DNA from: Kalaharituber pfeilii
Taxonomy: Eukaryota; Ascomycota; Pezizomycetes; Pezizales; Pezizaceae
DNA: 64,000 nt
NCBI GenBank assembly: GCA_015179045.1
Contig: WHUZ01000146.1
Location: 21,043-85,042, forward strand
Reading direction: 5' to 3'
A program made the translations under genes and the position numbers. Below the pieces are notes generated by a model that saw only the letters and a list, made by a program, of their open reading frames with translations, was not told the DNA's origin and did no database searches. Shown piece after piece: positions 41,982 to 51,971 of the stretch. Each line of letters opens with the position of its first letter. Within the stretch, counting starts at the first letter, position 1.

Positions 41982-42281
41982 ATGCAGGTCAAGCTCTCCA
42001 CAGCTCTCACCGTTGTTGCCCTCGCTATCCTTTCCGCTGGCCATGTTACCACTGTGCCCCAAATCACCGTAGCTGCGCCCGCGAAGCGCGGGGAATTGGG
42101 GATATTATATATACATTTCGACTTATCTTGCCCCATAGTTAGTATTGATTATAGCCTCAAAATCTCTTGGCAGACACGGCGATGGCAACGTCGAGATATG
42201 GCAACCAGGATAGTCCTGGGCAGGAAATGGAGGGCTGCTTTGTGTAGTGTTTGCATCGGTTACAAGTACTTGTCGGTTTAA
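41982..42281 (+). CDS. Possible small secreted protein, cut by a MITE
   Basis: The ATG at 41982 is followed by a convincing signal peptide, MQVKLSTALTVVALAILSAG, then an Ala/Pro segment ending in a dibasic KR (about residue 36), the site used by Kex2-like proteases. The mature part is short and not recognisable. The stop codon and the last 11 or so codons lie inside the MITE that starts at 42247, so the original C-terminus was replaced or displaced. It could be a fungal effector-like or pheromone-like precursor, or a chance frame. A missed intron is also possible. Confidence 0.4.
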   Translation: MQVKLSTALTVVALAILSAGHVTTVPQITVAAPAKRGELGILYIHFDLSCPIVSIDYSLKISWQTRRWQRRDMATRIVLGRKWRAALCSVCIGYKYLSV

Positions 42282-42562
42282 CTTGTCGGTTTTTCGGTAC
42301 AAGTCGGGTTTTCTTCTAACAAGTCGGTTTTTTCTATATCAAAAAACTTGGACCGACAAGTTGAAACAGATACAAGTTAAAAATTTTATGTTTCACCATA
42401 CAAATAATCCCTGTCCAAGTCGGTTTTTGGCTCTATTTTCAACTTGTCGGACAAGTTTTTCCAAAAAAAAAAAAAAGACTTGTTAGAGCAAGTCGGTGTT
42501 AGTCTACAGTGAAAACTTGTACCGAAAAACCGACTGGTACCGACTTGGCCCGATGCAAACAC
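42247..42562. mobile_element. TA-flanked MITE (Tc1/mariner-like), 316 bp
   Basis: Perfect 13-bp TIRs, GTGTTTGCATCGG and CCGATGCAAACAC, are flanked by TA on both sides (42245-42246, 42563-42564). The interior is filled with direct and inverted copies of ACTTGTCGG and ACAAGTCGG. There is no coding capacity. Confidence 0.85.
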
Positions 42563-42564
42563 TA

Positions 42565-42978
42565 GCTCAGCCTTTGTGACAAGCAGAAACGGGAGCGCGT
42601 GCATGAAGGCACAAAGCCGGGCACGCTGCTAGTTCCTGTCGTGGTCGGTCGGTAGGTCTGCGTAGTCGGTCGGCCCAGCTGATGAAAAGTCCGGCTGCTC
42701 AGCAGAACCGCTCCCTGCCACATAGCTTCATGTCCGTGCAAGGCCACACAAGCCAAACCGCCCGAGCCGCCCCCATCCAGCTACCCGTGGGCAATGCCAC
42801 GAGACTAGGCCATGCCTACCACCGGACCCCGCATCCCCGTCCGCCCTACCAATGGGATCTCGTCCTCCGTTGGCCACCCAGGCTCGACGACCCAGAGGCG
42901 CCGTTGCGTCCAACCAGGCATCACTGGCCGCTGAACCCGCAGCGCCCCCCCTCCCTCCCTCCTAGCATACGAACGGTT
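42565..42978. other. GC-rich intergenic stretch
   Basis: No recognisable gene. Proline-rich frames are low complexity. Confidence 0.35.
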
Positions 42979-43036
42979 TTTTTTTCTTTTTTTTTTCTTT
43001 CACGTAACCCCACATGCGGCTGTTCGCCATGGCAGG
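42979..43036 (-). mobile_element. Tail-only LINE B insertion
   Basis: T-rich run, CACGTAACCCCACATGCGG and the rest of the tail, flanked by GCATACGAACGGTT / GCATATGAACGGTT. Confidence 0.85.
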
Positions 43037-43103
43037 GCATATGAACGGTTTACAGTGCACCCACCACGCGAACGCCCAATAGGAAGCGCAGCAATCTGCC
43101 AAT

Positions 43104-43196
43104 CTGTCCCTGCCATAGGCCGGCACCCTGTATGCGGTGTTATGTGAACCCCCCCCCCCCCCCCCCCCCCCCACTAAAAAAAAAAAAAAAAAAAAT
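43104..43196 (+). mobile_element. Variant C tail with a C24 tract before poly(A)
   Basis: CCCTGCCATAGGCCGGCACC, GGTGTTATGTGAA, 24 C (43149-43172), ACT and poly(A), flanked by TCTGCCAAT at 43095-43103 and 43197-43205. Confidence 0.85.
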
Positions 43197-43205
43197 TCTG
43201 CCAAT

Positions 43206-44507
43206 TTCAGGTGATGGCGTGTATCCAAGTCATGAGGACAGCTCATGCGCCGGGCAGGATAATGATCCAATACCTGTCATTGTCAGGTCGCCTGCATTGC
43301 TCTTCTCACTCAAGCGGGGCATCATCGCCATTGAAGGTGTTTGGAATCTAGGCAACTGCGAACGCAGTTAGTTTTGCACGAGTCCTAAACACACATTGAA
43401 GCCCCTATGACCATGGGAACTACCCTCATATGAGGACTTTATTATCTCAGATATGAAATCTGGGAAAGGTTGCGTTCCTGTACGTCTCAAGGTGGATTTT
43501 CCGTTGTTTTCATGAATGCCTAAATAAATCGTAGTGCCTATTCTCTGGGAAGTTTTGGCCGCCACCCGCCGGGAATACATTCCCCAACACGTGCTCCGCA
43601 CACCAACATCACGTCTCCATCGTCAACAGGCCTGAGTCCAGGGAAGATACCAGCCGCATAAATGCTGATATAGCATCTCAACACAAATCCACGATGAGGC
43701 GCTCAAAGTCTACTGCCGGACCAAGCACGAGTTCACTTGGTACCGGGTCATCAATGCCGTATTCACCGGCCAGCCAACGAAGCCGGTTGAAATCGCGGTG
43801 TGTTGCTGGCGCCATGCGGCCATGTAGAGTGCCCGGAAGACACATCCACACAAGTGAGGCGCCGGAAGCGCAAAGCTTTTTGAAAAGAAAAGGTAATGTT
43901 ATGAGAACAGCTAGTTTCTATTCGCTTTTTCAACTATCTTGAACCAAGTTTCTCAACACATCGCTACTAGCTCAGCTTCGATGAGCACTGGTGGTCGGCT
44001 TGAGAGAGTCAAAAACCTTTTGAGGCTGGCGCACTCGCAATGGGGTATGAGTCTACGCTCGCGGCGACAGGTATATACCAGCATGGTAAATTGAAGCGGT
44101 GGCCTTATGCGGTCCGAGATCGGGCTGCAATCATTGGAGTGGGGTGCGCGGGCCGTCACCAACTATACCTAGTTGCAAACTGAGAAGGGTGGAAGTATGC
44201 GGGGGAGGAAGATCAGCAGAGAAGAGGTGTGCTGCACATGCGAGTAGGGGTGGAATGCATCGAGCAGGAGCGACACAACAGGAAGAAAGAGAGTGGGCAG
44301 GCGGTCTCCTGGCAGAGCTGGGAGGCCCTAGTGTATGCCACCACGTAGCGACACACACCGGTTCATTCTATTATGCAACCTGAGGGACAGTAAGAACTGG
44401 TAGGACTGTCCTTTGGGACTATCTCGAGATATCCTACTTGTTGCCATGTTGTGTGGCTCACACAGCAAACAAAGTGTGCACCGTTTCGCCGTTGCACCTT
44501 ATTCACA
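43206..44507. other. Intergenic stretch
   Basis: Only short frames without recognisable domains are present. Confidence 0.35.
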
Positions 44508-44579
44508 ACCTCGCCATAGCCTACAAGGCGGCATGTGAGTAATGACATAAAAAAAAAAAATATATAAAAAAAAAAAAAA
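44508..44579 (+). mobile_element. Tail-only LINE A insertion
   Basis: A CTCGCC/GTGAG hairpin of the CCT-AGG inner stem type, then an A-rich end with an internal TATAT, flanked by CCTTATTCACA at 44497-44507 and 44580-44590. Confidence 0.9.
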
Positions 44580-44632
44580 CCTTATTCACATAACCAACTC
44601 AACACTGAGAAGGGCACGGATGGGCCGAATAT

Positions 44633-44684
44633 TCCATGCCATAGGCTGTATGCGGGGCTAAAAAAAAAAAAAAAAAAAAACATA
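44633..44684 (+). mobile_element. Variant C tail-only insertion
   Basis: CCATGCCATAGGCTGTATGC, GGGGCT and poly(A), flanked by GGCCGAATAT at 44623-44632 and 44685-44694. The inner hairpin is deleted. Confidence 0.8.
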
Positions 44685-44694
44685 GGCCGAATAT

Positions 44695-46730
44695 CTTATG
44701 TGGTTTCATGGCACACAACCTAACCCTGCTGCGGCTCTTAGCAGCAGTGCTAAGATGCCGCGTAGTTGATTTGTAGAATTTCTGAGTTACGCCGCCGCTC
44801 AGCTGTTCCACTGGTGCACCACTAGCTGAGACCCCCTGTCATACTAACGAATGAGAAGTAGGCCGCACGGTGATGAGCTATGCATCTTGCATGTGCTTCT
44901 CCCTAGCAGTCATGTGATACGAACTACTAGTGGAGGAGTAAAAATCGGTTGAGAACTCCATTGTGTGGGTGAAACTTAGATGCTATTGCAATTGGGCGAC
45001 TCAGAAAAGGCAATCCACTCTATGGAAGACTTCTAACAGCCATTGAGTGTACAGAAGTGTGGAAACTCAATCCAATGCATAGCAAATTTCTTCACGCCAC
45101 TGCCATCGAATTAGCAGTGCTTGCAGCCACCCGAGGAAGTGAGTCTTCCAAACCATTGTACAAGGTCTTCCATGCTTAATTGTCCTCAGTTAGAACTCCT
45201 TAAGTATACTCACTGAAACAGAGCTATTAGAGACTTTATCATTCGCAATAAGATTCGGAATAAAGAGACTACTTGAGACAGCAACTTCGAATTATACTAC
45301 TATGTACCAATGTATATATGACAGGATTGAAATCGTGACTTTGGGCATCGAGAGCAGGAAAACTTACGCGAGACATCTATCTCAAATATGACATATGACA
45401 TGTCAAAGTCTTTTCATTGGTTACATCATTAGAGATTTTTCTATCTTTCCCATCCTCACAAAATAGACGGTGTGGACCGCTGGCATGAAATCGGCCCACT
45501 GAAGATTGGCCGGGGCGGTCAATACTAGAACGAATGCCCCGGTTGACAGTGCGGATTCTGAAGTGACCTTGGCCAGTGGTTCCAGGTGTTTGGAATATTA
45601 CACTATTGGCCCATGTTGCAATTACTATTTGTAGTTCCAATGTCTATGCACGTTGTGCATACCTCATATGTATGTGTCTCTTTCTATTATTGTTTTTGCA
45701 TGTAGTTCACACCTCAAAGCCTGCTATACGGGGCTAAGCATTCCGTGACTCCAGGCCCCTTCCCTCATGTTACTGGTGCATCTCTTGCAATCCCCCACTC
45801 AATATACTTTTAGAAAACATGGCTTTGGGCTTCGAAAGAGATCCGCTATATCGTATCATGGCACTCATGACCGCTAGTGTCCAGGCCTGCCCGGGAAGGG
45901 GATATCCACCCATAGACCTGTAAAGCTGCTAGTGACAATTCGGCCTGATCAGCCTATACCTACAGTCTGGCAATGAAACACGGGTCGGGCACGGATGTGT
46001 ACTAGTAGGATCTGACGGTATGGTCATAGCACAGTGTCAGCCACTGGACGGACCTTCAGGAGCAAAGCCACCGAATGGACCTCCAGGAGCAGAGCCACAG
46101 GATGGACCTCTAGATGAGGCGAGTCTGTGGCTGAGGGATATCCATAGATAGAACGTCATGATACCATAGCAAGTTAGACAATTGATGGAAGGCACGCCGG
46201 ATTGACTATAAGAAGGGCTAGCAAGAGCTGCCCTCTCAAAGGTCAGGCACCAAGCGTTGTCCTAAGTTACACCCTCATATTTACTACATCATCGTAGAAG
46301 CCGTAACAGCCCGGACCCGACGCACCGGTCGGATACAAGGCCCTTTCAGCTCAGGTTTCCGCTCTCTGATACCAGCCAACAAATTTGACATACAAGACAA
46401 CTTAATTCAACTTAATTCAACTTCACAGTACTAAGGTATTCTAACGTTTAAACATCCAGTTTTGGGGATCCGTTTGGAGAATGTATGTTCCATTTTTCCG
46501 TTTGCTATCACCACACTACCACAGGCTTTCTAATCCAGAATGACAGTAGTGTTACAGTTACCACAAAGCTCACATCACCCTTGGGTTTACTTTGAGGAGC
46601 CGAGTGTAGTAACAAACCTAAGAGACTGTGTACGGGGATCCGCTTCAAGGAAGTATGCCTGCGCCTTACCCCTGGGTGACTGACCTAGACCGTCATATCT
46701 AACTTTACTCGAGAATGTCTAGTTGCTGAA
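44695..46730. other. Region upstream of the membrane-protein gene
   Basis: No element or gene is recognised. It may hold the promoter or a non-coding first exon of the gene at 46731. Confidence 0.35.
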
Positions 46731-48494
46731 ATGGATACTACGGGCTTCACGCGAGAGCATTATCACCTTGCCAGACTTTTCACAATGCCTACTCCCTCCG
46801 GCGGGAAAAGTGCAATAGCCGTCCCTGCCACAATGGAACTGATGATTGTTTCAGCTTATACAATTCTCGTTGGAAGTACTTTCATGGCATGGTGGATCAT
46901 TATAGCTGTAGCAATTTCCTTAGTTGCATCAAGGAACTTCCGGGAATGTAAAGCTATCAAGCTTGCTGGAGCTTGCGCCATGGCAGAGCCATTTCAAGCT
47001 GCCACTGTTGTAGTGGTGTTCTGCTATAATTTGGTTGTGAAAAGATACAGCCAACACAAAACCGTTCGTACAACCCGACTGTACTCGCAGCATTCAATGT
47101 CTCTGCCGGATACGCACTACTGGAGAGAGTTATTCACTGCTTTCACTATATTGCTTCTAGCATTTGGGATCATAGTCGGAGGAATTATCGGTGGAATTTA
47201 TCTTCCTAAAAAGCTTATCATTGGACAAGTGGCACCAGTGAATGACAGGATGGTGTTTACCGCACCTTTCAATTATGGTGATAATAGTAGTGACCCTTTT
47301 CGGGTTTTTGTTGTGGTTACCGCGAAGGGCATTGGACGGGCGGTCTCTACGATAGACTCTTCTGGGACGAATCTGCAATCAGAACTGGAAAAGATTGTGC
47401 ATGTCGACACGAAACCGACAAACAATAGACCTAATGGTGAGGACAGTTACAACATTACGTATAGCTTTCGTGTCCACAGCTATGATATGGGCTTACAAAA
47501 TCTACATGGTTTGTCTGTCAGCATTACAGGGAACTGTCACTTTGAGTATGGCTGGTATCAAGAGCAAGGTCATGGCAACGCAACTTCTCCACTCAGAGAT
47601 GAGTATATTATTACCGAGTTTGAGAACAAGACTATCGAGGTCGATGTACAACCCAACAAAGTTGAACCTTTGATACTTCAATACAACTGGACTGGAAAAG
47701 GTGATTATTCCGAGGGTGTTCCCAAGTTGCCTTTTGCAATAGTACCAAGGACACAAGGGCGAAACTCAATGTCTGAAAGCCACGACCCTTGGTATCTCAC
47801 GACACGAAACGATACTACAGGAGAATACAATGTACGTGAGGGGAGACCACCACTGCTTTGTACTGAGGAGCGTGCTTGGTATTATCGAGGGTCATATCTA
47901 GGACCAGACCTAGCAGTTTATCGTCTGAAGAATTCTACCGCTGGAGAAGTCAAGCGACAAAAAAGACGGGGTACAAATATTCCGGATATCCCCACTGGGA
48001 TATGGACCCTCCTCAGCGATCTCTATCCTTGGGGAATCGTTAGCAGCATGTTTCAGTTACATCATGCTGGAAAATTAGAATCTAGCTGGCGCGCTAATGA
48101 TCTCTCCGGCACGTGTCGTATGGACGGTGAAAGTTCCTCAGCATACAAGGATATCAGGCGTATGGCCTTTGCTGGATATTTGAAATATCGGAATGTTGTA
48201 CGGGATGCAGCCCTAGCTTATGTGGGTCTCGAGGAACTGGGTCTCTCTGATACTTACCCTAATGCCATGCGAGATAAGAACAAAAATCCACTTCCTGGCA
48301 CAGGGGATTTCGTAGTCCCCAGCGACAAAGTCAGAACCCTCCGTCTCCAATACGTGGTTGCTATCCCAGCATTCACGGCTTTTTCGTGGTTTATAATGGC
48401 AGTTGTTACATTCCAGCAGCGGGGCAGGAGGAGAGACTGTTTGGTGTTCATGGGAATTAGGGACTCGGATCAGGAGTTTCCGCCACTGCACTAG
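46731..48494 (+). CDS. Multi-pass membrane protein with a glycosylated outer domain (host gene)
   Basis: An uninterrupted 587-residue frame with no element signature. Hydrophobic segments lie at about residues 35-68 (long, possibly two passes), 77-100, 135-160 (FTAFTILLLAFGIIVGGIIG) and 550-572 (VVAIPAFTAFSWFIMAVVTF). Between the last two lies a 390-residue hydrophilic domain with many N-glycosylation sequons (DNSSDP, YNITYS, GNATSP, ENKTIE, YNWTGK, RNDTTG, KNSTAG), so this domain is probably extracellular. A basic KRQKRRG stretch sits near residue 412 and could be a protease site. I do not recognise the family. Large fungal-specific membrane families have this layout. An earlier exon cannot be excluded. 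Confidence 0.75.
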   Translation: MDTTGFTREHYHLARLFTMPTPSGGKSAIAVPATMELMIVSAYTILVGSTFMAWWIIIAVAISLVASRNFRECKAIKLAGACAMAEPFQAATVVVVFCYNLVVKRYSQHKTVRTTRLYSQHSMSLPDTHYWRELFTAFTILLLAFGIIVGGIIGGIYLPKKLIIGQVAPVNDRMVFTAPFNYGDNSSDPFRVFVVVTAKGIGRAVSTIDSSGTNLQSELEKIVHVDTKPTNNRPNGEDSYNITYSFRVHSYDMGLQNLHGLSVSITGNCHFEYGWYQEQGHGNATSPLRDEYIITEFENKTIEVDVQPNKVEPLILQYNWTGKGDYSEGVPKLPFAIVPRTQGRNSMSESHDPWYLTTRNDTTGEYNVREGRPPLLCTEERAWYYRGSYLGPDLAVYRLKNSTAGEVKRQKRRGTNIPDIPTGIWTLLSDLYPWGIVSSMFQLHHAGKLESSWRANDLSGTCRMDGESSSAYKDIRRMAFAGYLKYRNVVRDAALAYVGLEELGLSDTYPNAMRDKNKNPLPGTGDFVVPSDKVRTLRLQYVVAIPAFTAFSWFIMAVVTFQQRGRRRDCLVFMGIRDSDQEFPPLH

Positions 48495-48815
48495 CTATTA
48501 GTAGGGCATATGGAGGCTGCCGGGTTGACAAGCAGGCCAAATAGAGACAGTAGGTAGAGCACGAGGGCCTGGAACGGTTCTATCAGTTTGGGTTAAGAAA
48601 ATTGGATTTCATGACTCTACTGTTGAGGAAACGGATTGCTATTCCCTTACTTTCTTGAGTTTGCTACCTTTTAAATATTGACAGTATAGAGGGAACTCAT
48701 GTTCAATGATCAGGTTCTAGGAGTTATAATTCCTTTTTTTTAGCGGGTTTTATTTTCTTTTGTTGTCTTATTTTTTTCCACTAATGCGACTAAGCGTTGT
48801 ATCATAATTACCATC
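48495..48815. other. 3' flank of the membrane-protein gene
   Basis: AT-rich, no further gene. It is likely to include the 3' UTR and terminator. Confidence 0.35.
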
Positions 48816-49154
48816 TTTTTTTTCTTTTTTTTATTTCATTACTCGCGTGCCGCCTGATAGGCTATGGCGAGGTTTAACTAGTTACATGTGTGTAGAAATA
48901 TGAAAAGGATAAAATATAATGATAAAATATAATGATAAGCTGTCTTAATCTTGCCCTGCCCATTCCAGTATCTCCGCAATGTTTATTCCCTTCTCCGGCT
49001 GTCTTAGTCCGCCCGCCCCGTCTTTTAGCTTGCTCCTCCAGGGCTGGCATCCGGTCGCTATGTGTGCGAAGTTCTCCGGGGCCTTCCCGCACCATCTGCA
49101 TTCCGGTGAATCCGCCTTCCCTATGCTGTATCTCCATTCCTTAAGCCCCTTGTT
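48816..49154 (-). mobile_element. Truncated LINE A copy with ORF2 C-terminus
   Basis: Poly(T), a tail of the CCT-AGG type, 3' UTR, then the ORF2 end with ILEWAGQD-like C-terminus, a CRWCG zinc finger and GLKEWRYSIGK. It breaks off at 49154 at the junction with a MULE fragment. Confidence 0.8.
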
Positions 49155-49506
49155 TCAAAAGGAATGGTTTATGGGAGTAAAGCAACTTGAGCATACCCAT
49201 GAGATGGCAGAAAATCCATTTGATTATCCGGAACATTTTACATTCGGCCAAGACCATGAGAAGCTTCTTGCAGAAGCTCATCGTCTGAAAGAAGCCGGTA
49301 TTAGCCATACACAAGCAAACAATATCCTTCTTGCACCTATTGGGCGTAAAGCCTATTACAATAATAGCAATCCACGCAAACCAGTTGCTGATAGCATCTC
49401 ACAAACTATGAATCGCATTTTTCAGTTATTAGACAATGCAAATATGCATTGTATTCCACGCTATACAACAATTCAGCAACAACTCGAACCCGAGGTCCAA
49501 CGCCTA
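49155..49506 (+). pseudogene. MULE-like transposase, N-terminal fragment
   Basis: The reading WFMGVKQLEHTHEMAENPFD, then YPEH, followed by EAHRLKEAGISHTQANNILL, resembles the zinc-binding HTH N-terminal region of Mutator-like transposases (V-x2-x-x-H-x-H...P-F-x-YPEH, then an alpha-helical repeat on AGIS). About 115 residues are open. It is cut off on the left by a LINE A copy and on the right by a LINE B copy. The catalytic DDE domain is not in the window. Confidence 0.5.
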
Positions 49507-49539
<33 letters not shown>

Positions 49540-50995
49540 ATAACCCCGCTTGTAGCACTTGGCCATGGCAGGGTCCCTGGGCAAGCCCTCATAGCCCGGA
49601 GACAGGCTAAACTAACTCTCTACGTACATGGCCCCCACGCGCCGTCGCCCCCGCTCTCCTAGCTTCTGGAACTTGACCCCGCATTCTCCTACCTTCTAGA
49701 ACTTGACCCCAGCGAAGACATTCTCCAAAACGTCATACTCCTCCCCATTCTCCGCCTTTCTCTTCCAATTCTTTTCCATGTCGCCCCACCTCTCAGCCTT
49801 CTGGACGGTTCTTCTGGTTTCTGCATCGGAAAGCGAGGTGCTCCCCGGTTTGCACCTCCCCGCACCTGCACTTATCCGACTCAGCCGCCCCTATCCTCTT
49901 CAACCACACTGCACACCTCCCTCTCTCCAGGCGCAAGGCAGTGAAATTGGATACTGCTATCCTATTCCACTCCATGACCTTTCCTCCTCCAAAACCCTCC
50001 ACTTCTCTCTTCTCCTTCCTCCACGCCTTCACCCTCTGGCGCACCCCACTTCCGGTGGCCACCTCCTTCCCCTGCATCACCGTCCCCTTCTTCGCCCACT
50101 CATCCGCCTTCTCATTTCCTGCGATTCCGATGTGAGCCTTGACCCACATCAATTTCGCATCTCCTCCCTTCTTCTTCCTCCTCGCTACCGCGTTCACCAC
50201 CCTTCTCACATCCTCGGTCTTTCCCTTTCCCTCCTTGCCTGCCTTCTGAATCGCCATGACAGCAGCTTCAGAGTCTAAGCAAACCAGGACCGGTACCTCC
50301 TCCGGTACACCCTCCAGCGCCCTTCTCACCCCCCTCACCTCCCCGCCAAAAACCGTCGCCGTCCTCCCTACTACCTCCGCTACCACCGCTGATCTCCCCC
50401 ATACACCCGCCCCCACCTTGCTATCCTCGATCTTGCTGCCATCCGAGAAAAGGACCGCCCTCCCTCTTCCGGCTTCCTCAACCGAGGTCTCCCACTCCTC
50501 CCTTCCCCCCCCTTCTTTCTTCCCAGCCTCACCGCGGTCTCCACCTCCACCTTCTCACACCCCCCTCCCCACGAGATCTCCTCCCCCTCCTCCGTGAACC
50601 TCGCCCACTGACCTTGCCAGCGGTCCAGCACTGCTTCATACCCATCATTCTCGGCCACCGCCCACTGCACCCCCCAGTCTCTCCAGTTTCTCGCCTCCTC
50701 CTCTCTCTCCTCACTCCCTCCGAAGTCGCCCGTGCAAAGCTCCGCCAGCTCTGACGGCGCCTCCACCTCCCGGACGATCGCTCTCGCTTGCGCGCCATCC
50801 AGGACCGTCTCCACGTCTTCCACTCCGCAAACCGCATTTACCCCTTCCACCCCGGCACCTCTCCCCCCTCCAGCTGCTCTCTTTAAAACTTGCAGCTGTA
50901 ATCGCTCCATCTCCTTCTTCCACTCCTTCTGGCCTCTCCACCCGATCTCACTCCCCCTCGCGCCGGATTGAACCCAGTCGCATTTGATACAGCTT
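49507..50995 (-). mobile_element. 5'-truncated LINE B copy
   Basis: Poly(T), a B-type tail (AAATCACATAACCCCGC, then CATGGCAGGG) and the ORF2 C-terminal half. A short possible duplication, CGCCTA, is at both ends. Confidence 0.8.
49690..50965 (-). pseudogene. LINE B ORF2 C-terminal half (RNase H)
   Basis: From the 5' side: the end of RT/thumb SEIGWRGQKEWKKEMERLQL, a linker with GGGCEKVEVETAVRLGRK, then in another frame RNase H with VPVLVCLDSEAAVMAIQKAG and KLMWVKAHIGIAGNEKADEW. The C-terminal motif CRCGEVQTGEHLAFRC matches the 30-kb copy. At least two frameshifts (about 50400 and 49810). Here RNase H is continuous where the 29-kb copy carries a 240-bp insertion. Confidence 0.8.
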
Positions 50996-51049
50996 GCGCC
51001 TAAGCTAAAGGGCTGAAGTGCCAAGTAGTCCTGTAACCTGAGCTTAACT

Positions 51050-51585
51050 TACCAAGTATGACAGGTCCCCCTCGCCAGTGGAAACATGAGTCGAATTTGA
51101 TAAACATGATAGGTCCGGCCTGATGGCGTGAGATGAGGAAGAATGAGCTGAATTTGACAGGAATAGCATATCCGACCCGACGGCCTGAGATGAGGTAGAA
51201 TGAGCTTAATTCAACCTGTATGGCAGGCCCGACCCGCCGGCATGAGATGAGGTAGAGTGAGCTGAATTTGACAGGTATAGCAGGTACGGCGCGACGGCGT
51301 ATGAGGCAGAATGGGTTGAATTTGACAGGTATGGCTGGCCCTATTTGAGGGTTTTTTTTTTTTTTTTTTTTTTCACGTGACCCCGCATGCAGCTTTTCGC
51401 CATGGCAGGGCATTTGAGGGCGTTAGGTGAGCCAGAATGAGTTGAATTTCACACGAATAGCAGGCCTGGCCTGACGGCACCAGATGATGCAGACTGGCCT
51501 GAATTTGACGTGTATATCAGGCCTGACCTTGGCGCGAGAAGGCACAATGAGCTGAATTTAACAGATATGGCAGGCACGACCTGAA
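51050..51585. repeat. ~57-bp minisatellite array
   Basis: About eight units resembling GAGCTGAATTTGACAGG, TATAGCAGG, CGACGGCGTGAGATGAGG. It is interrupted by a LINE B tail at 51352-51411. Confidence 0.85.
51352..51411 (-). mobile_element. Tail-only LINE B insertion in the minisatellite
   Basis: T-run, CACGTGACCCCGCATGC and the rest, flanked by ATTTGAGGG at 51343-51351 and 51412-51420. Confidence 0.9.
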
Positions 51586-51851
51586 TTTTTTTTTTTTTTT
51601 TTTTTTTAATATCAATGCTCGCATGCCGCCCTATGGGCTATGGCGAGGGTTTATTAGAAGAAAAACAAAATTAACGGCTAGATGCATGTAGTGCCCGCGA
51701 TGCTAGTTCATGATGCGGGTGGAGTTCAGTACGGGATGGGTCCTTCACTTCTTTCCTCTGTCCCAGTCATACTGCTCTGCTCGGAGCCATCTTCCTCCCA
51801 CTCTCACCCTGTCACTTCCCGATTCCTCCTCCAGATACACCACCACCGAGC
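51586..51851 (-). mobile_element. Truncated ORF1-only LINE A insertion
   Basis: Poly(T), an A-type tail, 3' UTR and the last ORF1 codons (DRVRVGGRWLRAEQYDWDRG, then KK and stop at about 51747). It breaks off at 51851, where another LINE A begins. Confidence 0.75.
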
Positions 51852-51971
51852 TTTTTTTTTTTTTTTTTTTATTTCATTACTCGCGTGCCGCCCTGGGGGC
51901 TATGGCGAGGTTATTTAGGTACATGTGGAGATATATGAAATGAAATAAAGATGACGACTAAAGGAAACCCA

